Shown here piece after piece: positions 24,123 to 36,918 of a stretch of 64,000 bases of DNA (position 1 is its first letter; the number at the start of each line of letters is the position of its first letter). The notes under the pieces are model-generated. The model worked only from the letters and a program-made list of their open reading frames with translations, ran no database searches and was not told the origin of the DNA. Source of the DNA: Guyanagaster necrorhizus. Lineage: Eukaryota; Basidiomycota; Agaricomycetes; Agaricales; Physalacriaceae. The stretch covers positions 482,631-546,630 of the forward strand of contig NW_025064907.1 of NCBI RefSeq assembly GCF_019112545.1. The letters are read 5' to 3'. The position numbers were made by a program, and so were the translations under genes.

Positions 24123-24164
24123 TCTTGCTTCCCTTTCTCAGGCCCAACCGTGCTGAGAAACTGA

Positions 24165-27161
24165 ATGCCCCCTGCTTTAAATCCATCAGATCTGAACTTT
24201 ACTCACGAGTTCTTTGAACTCTTGGCTTCTATCATAGGAACCTTGATCGGTCTATTGGTGATCATACAGCTGTGCCATAGACGCCAATCTATTACTGTCT
24301 GGGCCATTCGACACTACCAAGAATTCCAATGCATCCATAGAATCCTCCAAAATGTCATGCCAGACCTTCCCCTCCACGACATCCCTGCCTCTGTCCAAAA
24401 CTCCATCTGACACTCTGAAGAAACAGAACCCGAAGATGAGCCTGGGTGCTCAACTGAAGGGCGTTCTAGGGAAGAGGAGCAGCAGCAGCGGCAACACGAG
24501 TATCCTCCAAGACCCCTGTCGGCAATCGTCTGAGACCCTGGAAACCCTTAGGCTACAGGGTTTCGACAAACCTGATCTGACACCCCCATCCTCTCCCCTG
24601 AGCGCAGTGTCACTGCATCAAGAACAACTGTCGTCCAGTCTGGAATTGGGCACCGGGCTAGAGACTCCCTGGATGCCGTTCGGATGGCTCCAGGCACCAG
24701 AAGTACCACAAGGAGCAGTGGAAGAGGAACAAGGGTCAGTAGTCCTGACCCCTTCTTTGATGACATCAACAGAAACGAGGTCCACTACTGGCAAGCAGCA
24801 TCAAGAGTGGCCAGTAGACTGGAACAGGAGCGAGAAGGAGCCTCACACCTACCAAGGCATAGTCCAGTGGTACCAAACCCAATACAGCTGACCCTCCAGT
24901 TCCTTGCTGAATTCATCAATGCTCCCAACTCTCCATTCTGGGAACCAGCCACTCCCACCAGTAGCCCCGACCCCTGGACAAGGTCAACTGCCAGAGTTGT
25001 CCATGCCAACGACTACTATCGCCAGCAGTCACCATTCCTTGATGATGACTGTCCACTATCATATGGGACAGACACTGTCGCTGAAACTGATGATATCCTC
25101 ATCCAGAGAGATAAGATACCATCAGACCTCAGGACAATTGGGGGTGACAACAAGCATATTGACCCCACCAGAGACCTCAAAAGGGTCCTCGATGGGCCAA
25201 TCGCCGCCCTCTTTCTTCGCCCCTGGTTCTACAGAAACTTCCACTGGTATTGCAGAGCAGTGGTGCTGCCAGCAGAAGGAGAAGAGGAGCAGCCTGACCA
25301 GGAGCCTACTCCCTGACCCAGACCCGATGACGCTGAGTCAAGTATTCAGCCCCAACCTACCTGCCCCACAAACCTTCGGCCAGCAAGGCAGTTCCCTCCT
25401 CGAGGGGACCACCAACAAGAGGGCCGAAGGAGATGATGAGGCCAAGGAGAAGGACCAAGAGGGCCAAGCAGTGAACCCCATCCTTGAGTGGGGAAGTATC
25501 ATCAGTATAACCATGTGCCAAGAACAGAAGAAGAAACAATGGGAATGAGAGGCGTGGGAGGAGGAATTTATTCAGTTATACCAAGAGCAGGCGAATTATG
25601 GAGGGATGATCGCTGGCTGCGATCATCCCTAGGGCGAAGGTACACTGCTGCCGATCCCATTGAACAGAAGGAGATTTTACAGTATGCCACAACAGAGCAT
25701 GCCATTTTTAATTTCAATCAGCATTTTTTACATTACCAGATGATGGCGATGCTGCCATATCGACTAAGGTTCAGCAAATGAGAGACACCAATGCCATGGA
25801 TGCCGAGTGCAATGCCGCCCAAGACAGCAATGATGGCATCCTCAATTCGAATGGTGATGTCAAGATACTCACTCGCCACTTTGGCCGTCTGCAGTACAGC
25901 ATCTCGGCTAACCCGGTCCTATGCATAGCTGAGAATTTACCACCCAAATCCTTGGACTGGCACAGGAAGCTGACTACTGGGAGGACAGCCACCTCCTGAT
26001 GAAGCCACCAGCTCAGCTCCTATCAATTCAAAGACTGATGACCCTGAGGCGATAGCACAGGGATGGATGACCAAAGATGGACAGATCGTCCGAAAGGAAG
26101 AGCCACTGACCCCAAGAAGTCCTGTCACTGATGATGGGTCCTTACATTCCTTTCTAGGGCCCCCAATGGATTGGGCAGGTCTCCCTGGGGGGAAACCTCT
26201 GAATCCGATGTCGCCTCTCGATCCAAAGGTGCATATACTAAATGTCAGACCAACACTTGGGCAGGAGCCCCTCCCTTTCAAAGGGGCTTCAGACAATATT
26301 GACTGCTTTCTTATGGACTGCAACCAATATTTCCAGATCTTCGCCTCATACTTTCTCCATGACATGTACAAGGTGAACTATGCCACCACCTACTTTGAAG
26401 AAAAGGCAAAAGTATGGTGGGTACTACTAGCCTCCAACTTCTGGTCGACAACCCAACAGCATCATCGGTACCCTGCCTGGGCAGTACTGAAACAGATGAT
26501 CCATGATAAGTTCATGGACCCGGCAGTCCAAGAAGTCCACAAGTCCAAGATGAAGGAATACAAGATGGGCAACAAGGCAGCACCTGATTACTTCGACGAA
26601 CTGGAGTGACTCAGAAAACTTGCCAGAATATGGGAGGACATGGCTGACTCAGGGCATATGGTCGAATACATGAAGCGGAGAGTACCACCTCATTATCTGA
26701 AGACCATCTCTGATCTCAGCCATAGTGTGCCAGTCAGATACGACAATTGGAAGGCCCGAATTATCTTGATGTGGCAGGAACAACAATGACAGAAGGCAGA
26801 GGCAACAAGCCTGTGGGATCAACACAGGTACTAGGGACAGGGCTCGAAGCCCTCAACCTCCCACACGACCACATCTGCCAGACCCAGTGGTTCAGCCTCA
26901 ACTTCTCAGAACGATGGGAAGTGAACTGGTAAGGGCCCAAGTACCAGAACAGGCAAGCAGATTGACATGGACTGCCTCAAGAAGGAGGGTAAGTGTTTCA
27001 ATTGTGGCCAACCAGGCCACATAGCATGGAACTGTCCAGAGAAGAAGAACAAATGCACATGGGAGGATATTAGGGCACAGATTGCTAAGTTGATGAAGGA
27101 AGATAATGACCTCGAGGAAGACAATAAGCCTGAGGAGGTAAAAGGTGAGGCCAAGCAGTGA
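24165..27161 (+). pseudogene. Element B gag (broken)
   Basis: Starts with the MPPAL... head carrying a predicted membrane helix (FFELLASIIGTLIGLLVII), open to 24410 in this copy. The same frame resumes as a long open stretch at 24684-25316, which contains the conserved LKRVLDGPIAALFLRPWFY patch. The capsid-like part is at 26067-26609 (FKGASDNIDCFLMDCNQYF, AKVWWVLLASNFW) and a CCHC knuckle (CFNCGQPGHIAWNC) near 26996-27037. Frameshifts and stops separate the parts. The order and motifs match A, D and F. Confidence 0.82.
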
Positions 27162-27164
27162 GCG

Positions 27165-30100
27165 ATTCTGCTGACTCAGCCAAAGGACTAGATGACAGGT
27201 CACAAACTGCTGGACAGACTGACATTTTATCTTCTGTAGTACTATCCCCTATGGCTAAATTATGCATGCATTCGGATATACCCAACCTTATCATCCACCA
27301 ATCAGAATCGCCTAAGGAACCGACTTCTATGACTCAAGCGCTGATAAAAGGCCAAAGAGGGGCAGAGAGCCCCAAAGGTGCATCTTCACCAAGAATTTCT
27401 CAAGCTAAAGATATGAAACAGACTCAACTGCCTTCGAGCCAAACAGGGGTAGAGAACCCCACAGATTGGCTAAAGCCATTCGATACTGAATGGACTTGGT
27501 GAGCCATCAAGGATGCTAAAGATGAGGCAGCGGCAAAGGCTGTACTCAAGAATTGGGTACACAAGTCCTAAGCCGAGGAAATAACCGATGACATGATCGC
27601 CGGCATGTGCATGGCAGAACAATGCCATGCTTTAGAATGGCTCAATGAATTATGTGGACCCCGAAAGTTCATCTAAAGAGCTAAATCTACCGGAAAGGAT
27701 TTACTAGCCAAGGCACAGATCGAGACGTTAATGTCTTGATCAATCCATGCAGTCACCGCCTTGATCGACAGTGGCTGCACAGGGAGTAGCATCAATCGAG
27801 CTTTCGTCGACAAGCATCAATTGCCTACTCGGGCAACAGTGGCCCCCATTCCCATCTATAATGCAGACAGAACAAGAAACCAAGCCAGACTGATCACCGA
27901 ATACATAGAGCTTAGGCTCACCATTGGTGATCATTCAGAACGAATTGATCTAGCCGTTACTGACCTAGGAATGAAAAAGGTATTCCTTGGTCATGACTGG
28001 CTAATCAGACACAATCTGCTAATCAATTGGAAAACCGGATGCATCATTTTTGCCTGATGTCATTGCTGGAAAATTCCATTTGAACTACCAGATGAAGATC
28101 CCGAGGACCGATGGGATGAAGAAATGGAAGATGGCAAGACCATTTTCGCTGTCGACCTACAACGGGCCATTAACATTCAGGCAATACACCATGCTAATGA
28201 CCTAGCGGCAAGAGCCAATGCCGAAAAAGGGGAAAGAACATTTGATGAAATGGTACCTGAATGGGCATGTGACTACCAGGACTTATTCAAAAAAGAAAGT
28301 TTTAATGAATTACCCAATGCAAAGCCCTGGAACCATGCCAATGCTAATTTGGATTGCAAGTGCTATCCACTAGGCAATAATGAACAACAAGAACTAGACA
28401 AGTTTCTCGAAGAGAACTTATCTAGTGGGAGGATCCGACCATCAAAATCACCAATGGCATCACCCTTCTTTTTCGTCAAAAAGAAGGATGAAAAACTCCG
28501 ACCGGTGCAAGATTACTGGAAGCTCAATGAGATGACAATCAAAAACCGATATCCACTTCCTTTAATCTCAGAGTTAATGGACAAACTCTGGGGTGCAAAA
28601 TACTACACCAAACTGGATGTTCGGTGGGGGTATAACAATGTGCATATCAAGGAAGGCGATGAATGGAAGGCCGCTTTTCGAACTAACTATGGTTTGTTTG
28701 AACCAATGGTCATGTTCTTTAGATTGACCAATTCATCTGCCACCTTCCAGTGGATGATGAATGACATCTTCAAAGATCTCATTACCATGGGAAAGGTCAC
28801 AATCTACTTGGATGACATACTCATTATGTCCAAAACCAAAGAAGAACACCGAAGGATAGTATGTCAAGTGCTATCCTTGATGAGGAAGCATCGACTGTTT
28901 CTCAAAGCTGAAAAATGCGAATTCAAGGTATTAGAAACAGAGTACCTCAGAGTGATCATCAGCGAAGGAAGCATCAGGATGGACCCCATCAAAGTGGTGG
29001 GGGTAACTGAATAGCCAGAACCAACGAAGAAGAAGGAGCTACAATCATTCCTTGGATTCACCAACTTCTACCGATGATTTATCTGGGATTACAGCAAAAT
29101 AGTTCGGCCTATGACACAATTAACCGGAAATTCCCCATGGAGCTGGGGAGTTTCCCAATGAGCAGCATTCGACGACCTCAAATGCTGACTAGCTGAAGAT
29201 GTCATCTTGGCTATACCAAGCCAGGATGGGAAGTTCAGGGTGGAAGCCGACTCCAGTGAAGGTGCAATTGGAGCCGTACTTTCACAGGAACAGGATAATA
29301 AATGGCGACCAGTCACATTTATGTCTAAGGCACTCACAGTAACTGAGCACAACTACAAAATCTATGACAAGGAACTCCTAGCCATAATGCTTGCCCTTGC
29401 CGAATGGTGACATTATCTCATTGGGGCAAACCATACCTTCGAGATCTGGACTGATCATCAAAATCTCTGATATTTCTGACAACCCCAAAAGCTAAATCGC
29501 AGACAGGCCAGATGGGTCACAGAGCTATCACAGTACAAATATACACTCCATCATAAAGCTGGAGTAGCAAACAAGAAGGCCGATTTCCTCAGCTGCAGGG
29601 CAGATCATAACCAAGGAGGAGATGACAACAAGGAGGTCGTATTACTATGGCCAGAGCACTTCTGGATAATGATCATGCCCATGGAAGAAGAGATGCACAA
29701 GCACATCAAAAGTGCCACTCGGGATCCTCACAAGTGGGATCAAAGAATCGCCCCATCACTCAACCACGAGCGTGGGCTAAAGAAAGAAGGGGGATTGATC
29801 CGTTATGATGAATGGATCTACATCCCAAGGGATCAACGACTGCAGAGTGATATCATCACCAAATATCATGATCATATGACCGCTGGACACCCCAGGATCA
29901 CTAAGACCAAGAAACTGGTCTTGAGGGAATATTGGTGGCTGAAAATGGACCATGATATCACCCAATATGTCAAGGCTTGTGAGATTTGCTAATGAGGCAA
30001 GACTTCAACACAATCCAGAGCTGCTCCACTCCACCTGAATGAGGTCCCTTCATCACCATGGACCCACATTTCGGTGGATATGATAACTGGACTTCTCGAA

Positions 30101-31354
30101 AGTGACGGCTATGATGCCATCATCATCATAGTCGATCGCTTCTCGAAGGTGATCATTCTGATCGCCTGCTCCACAGAATTGACATCCAAAGAATGGGCAA
30201 AGATACTATGGAATGAGGTTTACATCAAGTACAGCATGCTTCAAGTAGTGATTTCAGACAGAGGGCCACAATTCATCTCCAAATTCTTAGACGACTTGTA
30301 CCGACTCCTCAACATCAAGAGGAATGCCTCGATGGCATATCACCCACAGACAGACAGCCAAACAGAATGAGCCAACCAGGAAATTGAAAAGTATTTACGA
30401 CTTTTCATCAGTTATCGACAGGATGACTGGACAGAATGGCTAGCACTAGCAGCATTCCAACATAACAACAGAATTCACTCTGCAACGGGTAAAACACCCT
30501 TCTTTGTGAATTATGGACAGAATCCATCTGTGGCAGAAACAGGATGGGCTCATACAACAACACCAGCTTCAAAGGACTTTGCAACAACAATGGCAAAAAT
30601 CCATGAAAAAACCAAGATGGCCCTCAAAAAAGCTGCTTCAACAATGAAAAGGCAATACGACAAGCATCGAAGAGCAGCACATAAATATGCAACCAACAAC
30701 AAAGTCTGGTTGGATACCACCAATCTTCATCTGCCATGGCCAAAACAGAAACTTGCAGACAAACAAACAGGTCCATTCAAAGTCATCACTAAAATTGGCA
30801 AATCTGCATACAAATTGCAACTGCCGATGACCTGGAGGATCTATAATGTTTTCAATGAAACATTACTAACTCCATATGTGGCACTGGCCTTTCCAAATCA
30901 AGAAAAACCACCGCCACCACCAGTGGAACTCATTGATGATGAAGAACATTATGAAATCGATGAAGTACTAAACCACAAAACCCAAAAGGTCAAAGCACAA
31001 GGCAGAGGCATAAAAACAACTGTTGACTACTTAGTCAGCTGGAAGGGCTATGGACCAGAATCAAACCAATAGGTCAATGAAAAATATATGAATGTGGATG
31101 ATACCATTCGCAACTATGAACACAGAATCAACAAATTGGACATGGAGGGCATCATGTCTAACCAACCTGCCGACGATGAGGGAATATTAAAAGAGGACGA
31201 TGAAGATGGCCCTGCAATGGACAAACCACAAATGGTGGGGACATACAGCGGAGAGCAATGTACCAGCCATTCAACACATTGGAAGCCTGGCAACCAATCT
31301 GTGAGAGGTCCAGCAGATTGGCCATCTCTTTCCAAGGTGAGAGGACTGCCCTAA
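27165..31354 (+). pseudogene. Element B pol (broken)
   Basis: Protease ALIDSGCTGSS at about 27758-27790; RT with YLDDILIMS near 28806-28832; RNase H (29207-29500) with TGA at 29477-29479 at the same codon as in A, F and G. The integrase zinc region (HMTAGHP ... CEIC) is near 29874-29990, and the core (MITGLLESDGYDAIIIIVDRF) near 30077. The chromodomain (YEIDEVLNHKTQK ... YLVSWKGYGPESNQ) is at about 30949-31070. It is shorter than F in the linker before RT (a small in-frame loss near 28330). Several stops make it non-functional. Confidence 0.87.
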
Positions 31355-31391
31355 CTCAACCATCAGGATGATGGTCTTAAGGAGGAGGTAA

Positions 31392-31908
31392 TGTTATGAT
31401 TTTTCCTATTTTCTTTTCTTTTTCCTCAGAAATGACTCCTATCTTTGCTTAGTCAGGGCACTTAGGCCAGCACTTAGGACCATGGGAAAGCTTGGTCAGC
31501 AACCCAGTCAGTTATTGTCTTATCGAATAGCTGTGTGCTGTGAAGAGAGAGACAATATCCTTTTTGTCCTCCAACTGCAGTGCAGCAGTAACAGCACACA
31601 GCAGGACAATAGTTTCTGTGGAGAGGCTGGCAACAGCAGAGGAAACAGCACAACAGCAAAACAACAAGCTTTTGTGAACCTTTATTTATAGTATGATAAC
31701 AGAACAGTATATAAGTAGCATAGCTCTCACTGTAATACTCCAGCTTCAAGCTAAAGTTTATTCTCTACCATCTTATCTTGAGCGACTTGCAACACCTTGA
31801 CCACACACTCTATTCAACACATCAGTGAACTCAGTTGGACATACCTGAAGTGTGAGGTACTGAACTGTTTATCATGTGTTAATAGTCACATGGAGTTTGG
31901 GCTTAACA
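31392..31908 (+). repeat. Element B 3' LTR, 517 bp
   Basis: Follows purine tract AAGGAGGAGGTAA (31379-31391). It starts TGTTATGATT and ends GGGCTTAACA. TATATAAG is at 31708 and the self-primer AGCTTCAAGCTAA at 31742-31754 (34 nt apart); the CpG of the 5' copy has become CpA. Confidence 0.95.
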
Positions 31909-32094
31909 GTGTGGATGGCCAATACATTCTTTCTGAGTTTTTGAAGTTGTTCTTCAATACTTTCACTATATGTTTTCTGTGTGCCAACAGTGGTTTTAAT
32001 GTTGTTAGTATTCTCCTGCAAGAATTTGAAGTTTTCCTTCATTAGTCCCATGATTGTTAGTGCATTTTGGTGAGCTCTGTATTCATTTAGATTC
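31909..32094 (-). pseudogene. LINE ORF1, middle fragment
   Basis: An open frame on the minus strand between elements B and D. It encodes a helical, coiled-coil-like stretch (NFKFLQENTNNIKTTVGTQ ... SIEEQLQKLRKNVLAIHT). Joining it in frame to 50315-50015 upstream and to 15504 downstream gives one continuous ORF1 apart from a single TGA. This is the piece of LINE left between two independent gypsy insertions. Confidence 0.78.
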
Positions 32095-32535
32095 TGTTAA
32101 GCCCAAGTGACACATGATCCTAGACACATGATAGACAGGCATCCCTTTGCACTTCAAGAGATCACCTGAATTCACTTGTGTGATGTCTTCGGTTTTGGTG
32201 TGTCACAAGGCCACGCTGTGGCTCGAGAGTAGAATAGTATGGATATAAACTTTAGCTCAAAGCTGGGGGTTATCAGCAAGAGCTGTTGGTCTTAAATACT
32301 GTACAGGTACTTCTAATAATATGACTACTAATTGTGTCTATCTGTGTCCATGGTGCCTATTGTCCTGGAGCACCTTTATCGTACATAAAAGGAGTGCTTG
32401 TGTGTTGTTGGGCTCGATTGTCAAGACAACTGATGGGTGGTTTAGTTGTGCTGACTAAGCCCTTCCACAGTCTTGTGCCTTCTGACTAAGTGTAGATAGG
32501 GGTAAAAAGTGAAAGAGAAGGGAAAAATCATAACA
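32095..32535 (-). repeat. Element D 3' LTR, 441 bp
   Basis: Plus-strand reading TGTTAAGCCCAAG ... AATCATAACA, followed by the complement of a purine tract (TTACCCCCTCCTT, 32536-32548). On the minus strand TATTTAAG starts at 32298 and the self-primer AGCTTTGAGCTAA starts at 32264, 34 nt apart. Confidence 0.93.
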
Positions 32536-32573
32536 TTACCCCCTCCTTAAGACCATCATCCTGATGGCTTAAT

Positions 32574-35500
32574 TTAGAGATAGTTCATATTCATGTATGG
32601 TGTCGTCTGCCGCCATTTGTCTTTCATTGATCCATTGGTTGGATTCAGGGCTGTATCCCTTTCAGCTGACCAGATAGTCTATCATCGTTGTCATTCCGCC
32701 ACCACATGCTTTTATTTTCCAGAGCTTGTGATTTAAAACTTGATCGATTTCGTAGTGTTCTTCATTATCGATTAAGTCAGGCAGCAGGGGTGAGGGGCAT
32801 TCCTGGTTGGGAAATACTGAGGCAATATATGGGGATAAAAGTACTTCATTGAACACATCATGGATCTTCCATCCTGTCAGCAGCCATAGCTTGTAGGTGC
32901 TTGGCCCAATTTTCACAATGATTGGAAAAGGGCCTGTCCGTTTGTCGGCGAGTTTTCACTTAGGACGTGGCAGGTGCAGGTTGGTTGTGTCCAACCAGAC
33001 TTTGTCATTGATATCATATGTGTGAGAAGGTTGTTGGTGTTTGTCATACTGTTTTTTCATCGAGGTGGCGGCTTTTTCAAGAGCGTTTTTGGTTTCAGTG
33101 TGAATTTTTGCCATGGTGGTGGCAAAATCTTTGGAGGCGGGCATTGTTGGTCTGTGATGTGTGGTCTGAGAGACATAGGGGTGTCGTCCATGATTGATGA
33201 AGAATGGTGTCTGTCCTGTCACCAAATGTACCTGGTTATTGTGTTGGAAGGCGGCTAGAGCCAGCCATTCGATCCAGTCATCTTGTCGATAATTGATAAA
33301 TAGTTGGAGGTATTTTTCAACCTCCTGGTTGACATGTTCTGTTTGCCCATCAGTTTGTGGGTGATAGGCTGTCAATGCATTTCGCTTGATATTGAGCAGT
33401 TTGTACAAGTCGTCAAGGAATTTGAAGATGAATTGGGGCCCCCGGTCAGAGATAACTACTTGGGGCATCCATCCTGTGTTTGGCGTATACTTCGTCACAT
33501 AAGATTTTGGCCCAGTCTTCCGAGGTCAGTTCCATGGAACATGCAATTGGAATGATGGCTGTTGAAAATCGATTGACTATGATGAGGATCACATCAAAAC
33601 CGTTACAATCAGATAACCCAGTGATCATATCAACCGAGATGTGGGTCCATGGGGCTGATGGTACCTCATTTGGATGCAAGGGGGCTGTGCATGCTTGGGT
33701 GGAGCTTTTGCCTTATTGGCATGTTTCACAGGCCTTGACATATGTCATGATATTATTTCCCAATTTGGGCCACCAATAATGTTGCAGAACGAGCTCTTTG
33801 GTTTTGGCAATGCTGGGGTGTCCTGCAGTGGTGTGGTCATAACACATGGCAATGATTTCTCTATGTAGGGAATGGTCTTGTGGGATGTAGATCCGTCTGT
33901 CATAGTGAATCAGTCCTTCCTCCTTCATCATTCCCCATTCATGGTTGAGTGATGGGGCAACCCTTTAGTCCCATTTGTGAATGTCTTGAGTCGCACTTTT
34001 GATTCGCTCATAAATTTTCTCCTCCATGGGCATAATCATCGCCCAAAAATGTTCGGGTTGTAGTATAGTGACCCCTTCATTATCTCCTCCTCCTTGGTCA
34101 TGGTCTGCCCATCAGGATAGGAGATCGGCCTTTTTGTTTGCTACCCTGGCCTTATGGTGAAGGGTATACTGGTATTGGGTTAACTCAGTGACCCATCATG
34201 CTTGTCGTCGATTTAATTTTTGAGGTTGACGGAAGTATCTGAGATTCTGATGGTCTGTCCAGATCTCAAAAACCTCAGGGGTGCCAATTAGATAATGCCG
34301 CCATTCTTCCAGTGCAAGCATTATCACCAATAGTTCCTTATCATAGATTTTATAGTTCCTTTCTGTCGTGGTTAGCACCTTGGAAAGAAATGTGACTGGG
34401 CACCATTTCCTGTCCTGTTCTTGTGACAGTATGGTGCCTATGGCTCCGTCACTCGAGTTGGCCTCTACATGGAACTTCTCGTTTTGGGATGGTATAGCGA
34501 GGACTACATCCTCAGCCAACTGCCTTTTTAGATCTTCAAAGGTGAGTTGTTGTGAGTTTCCCCATCCCCAGGGGGCATTGCCGGTGAGTTGAGTCATTGG
34601 GTGGACGATTTTGCTATAGTCTCGAATGAACCATCGGTAGAAATTCATAAACCTGAGGAAGGATTGTAATTCCTTCTTCTTGATTGGTGTCGGCCATTCC
34701 ACCACCCCTGCTACTTTGACCAGATCCATCCTAATATTTCCTTCACTAATGATCACCCCAAGATATTCCATTTCCAATACTTCGAACTCGCATTTTTCCA
34801 CTTTGAGGAACAACTTGTGTTTCCTCATGAGGGCGAGTACTTGTCAAACCAAACTGCGGTGTTCTTCCTTTATCTTGGACATGATGAGGATGTCATCCAG
34901 ATAAATAGTAACCTTCCCAGTGGAGATGAGATCCTTGAATATATCGTTCATCATCCATTGAAAGGTGGCAGGGGAGTTTGTTAATCCAAAGAACATGACG
35001 GTCAGCTCAAATAGTCCTCAGTTGGTTCTGAAGGCCGCCTTCCATTCATCCCCTTCCTTGATTCAGACATTATTATATCCCCAATGGACGTCAAGCTTGG
35101 TGTAGTACTTTGCTTCTCAGAGCTTGTCTATGAGTTTCAAAATCAAGGGCAGGGGGTATTGGTTCTTGATCGTCATCTCATTTAATTTGTGGTAATCCTG
35201 AACAGGTCGGAGTTTACTGTTCTTCTTCTTTACGAAGAAGAATAGTGATGCTATCAGGGATTTCGATGGTCGGATGCACCCACTGGACAGGTTTTCTTTA
35301 AGAAACCTGTCGAGCTCTTGTTGTTCTGTAATGCCGAGGAGATAGGTTTTACAGTCTAGGTTGGCATTAGAATTTGGGATCAATTTGATGGTGTGATCCC
35401 AAGGTTTCAGAGGGGGGAGTTCATCGAAGCTCTCTTTTTTGAAGAGATCTTTGTAGTCCCATGCCCACTCCGGTACCATTTCCTCGAACATCCTTTCCTC

Positions 35501-36283
35501 CCTCCTCTCACTGGCCTTTGCCGCTAGATTATTGGCATGGTGCACAGCGCAGATGTGAATCTCCTTCTGCAGGTTGACGGCCAAGATGGTTTCACTGTCT
35601 TCCATTTCTTCATCCCACCTGTCCTCTGGGTCTTTGTCAGGTAATTCAAATGGGATTTTTCGGCATCGGCACCATGCAAAGGTAAGTCAGCCAGTTTTCC
35701 AGTTGATAAGTGGGTTGTGGCAAATAAGCCAGTCGTGTCCCAGGAACAATTCTTTGGTCCCAAGATCCGTAATGGCCAGATTGATCTGCTCGGAGTGATC
35801 CCCAATAGTTAAACGGAGTTCGATGAACTCCATGATGGAATCTGCCTGGTTCTTGGTTCCATCAGCATTGTACACAGGTATTGGGGCAGCAGTGGATTGG
35901 GTAGGAAGTTGGTTCTTTTGGATGAAAGCTCGATTAATCGAGCTACCAGTACACCCACTGTCAATCAGGGCAGTCACTGAGTGTAACGATCGGTTGATCA
36001 AGGTTTTGATCTGAGCCTTTGTTGTTAGGTCCCTTCTGGGTGTTTTGGTGCATCTGATGAATTTGCGGGGCCCCCTTAGTTCATTGAGCCATTCAAGGGC
36101 TCTGCTTCGATCAGCGTTCTTCAGTTTCCCCACGGTTTCGGTTGTGGTCTCTGCTCCCCTTGTTCAATATACCCATCCTTCTAGCGCAGCTTTCACTGCT
36201 TGGTCATCCTTTGCTTCTTTGATGGCCCTCCAGGTCCACTCTGTTTCAAAGGGTTTGAGCCATTTCAAAGGGCCCGCTGCCCC
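32574..36283 (-). pseudogene. Element D pol (broken)
   Basis: Read leftwards: protease ALIDSGCTGSS near 35975-35943; RT start (ELDRFLKENLSSGCIRPSKS) near 35310; the RT active-site region near 34900; RNase H (34560-34200), in which the RYFRQPQKLNRRQ block is intact, unlike the other copies. The integrase zinc region (HTTAGHPSIAKTKELVLQHYW) is near 33840, the integrase core (VVISDRGPQFIFKFLDDLY) near 33450, and a chromodomain remnant (EEHYEIDQVL ... TMIDYLVS) ends near 32662. The 5' side ends at 36283 where element F has inserted. Several TGA stops are present. Confidence 0.86.
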
Positions 36284-36288
36284 TGTTC

Positions 36289-36889
36289 TGTTACGATTTT
36301 TCCTATTTTTCTTCTATTTTCTTTTCTTTTTCCTCAGAAATGACCCCTATCTTGCTTAGTCAGGGTGCTTAGNNNNNNNNNNNNNNNNNNNNNNNNNNNN
36401 NNNNNNNNNNNNNNNNNNNNNNNNNNNNNNNNNNNNNNNNNNNNNNNNNNNNNNNNNNNNNNNNNNNNNNNNNNNNNNNNNNNNNNNNNNNNNNNNNNNN
36501 NNNNNNNNNNNNNNNNNNNNNNNNNNNNNNNNNNNNNNNNNNNNNNNNNNNNNNNNNNNNNNNNNNNNNNNNNNNNNNNNNNNNNNNNNNNNNNNNNNNN
36601 NNNNNNNNNNNNNNNNNNNNNNNNNNNNNNNNNNNNNNNNNNNNNNNNNNNNNNNNNNNNNNNNNNNNNNNNNNNNNNNNNNNNNNNNNNNNNNNNNNNN
36701 NNNNNNNNNNNNCCAGTCTCGAACTAAAGTTTATACACTACCATTCTACCTCGAGCTCAGCTAATCGCTTTGCCTTGTTCCACATCGACAACATTGACAT
36801 TCGGTGAACTCTGATAGTCTAACCTGAAGTGCGAGGTTCTATCGGTTTATCATCACATGTTAATAGTCATGTGGAGTTTGGGCTTAACA
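36289..36889 (+). repeat. Element F 5' LTR with assembly gap
   Basis: Both ends match the 3' LTR (43689-44224). The N run (36373-36712, 340 N) replaces what is 275 bp in the 3' LTR, so the gap is about 65 bases too long. AGTCTCGAACTAA, the self-primer sequence, survives at 36715-36727. Confidence 0.93.
36373..36712. other. Assembly gap (340 N) inside element F 5' LTR
   Basis: Run of N within an LTR. The intact 3' LTR predicts about 275 missing bases. An assembler collapsing two near-identical LTRs would explain it. Confidence 0.98.
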
Positions 36890-36890
36890 A

Positions 36891-36903
36891 TTAGTTTGAG
36901 ACT
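36891..36903 (+). other. Element F primer-binding site, self-priming type
   Basis: TTAGTTTGAGACT pairs with AGTCTCGAACTAA of the F LTR (36715-36727; also 44050-44062 in the 3' copy) at 12 of 13 positions. The mismatch is at the LTR's CpG. In the 3' LTR the TATA T is at 44016, 34 nt before the self-primer. Confidence 0.78.
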
Positions 36904-36918
36904 TCTAGCTTCCCTTCT

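Larger units (their letters stand above)
15510..31908 (+). mobile_element. Element B: Ty3/gypsy chromovirus with element C nested in its 5' LTR
   Basis: Same family as A. The 5' LTR is split: 15510-15798 and 23881-24108, which together give 517 bp, exactly the length of the 3' LTR (31392-31908). Internal genes run from 24165 to 31354. Flanks are GCATG (15505-15509) and GTGTG (31909-31913), not identical but both derivable from GCGTG by CpG decay. The element sits in LINE ORF1 and the LINE frame is continuous if B and one flank copy are removed. Confidence 0.9.

Noticed and set aside
24352..25548. Two long alternative frames in element B gag (24352-24891 and 24904-25548)
   Set aside because: The frame 24684-25316 carries the patch conserved with A (LKR-LDG...FYRNFH) and is in phase with the membrane-helix head; the others look like overlaps opened by base composition.
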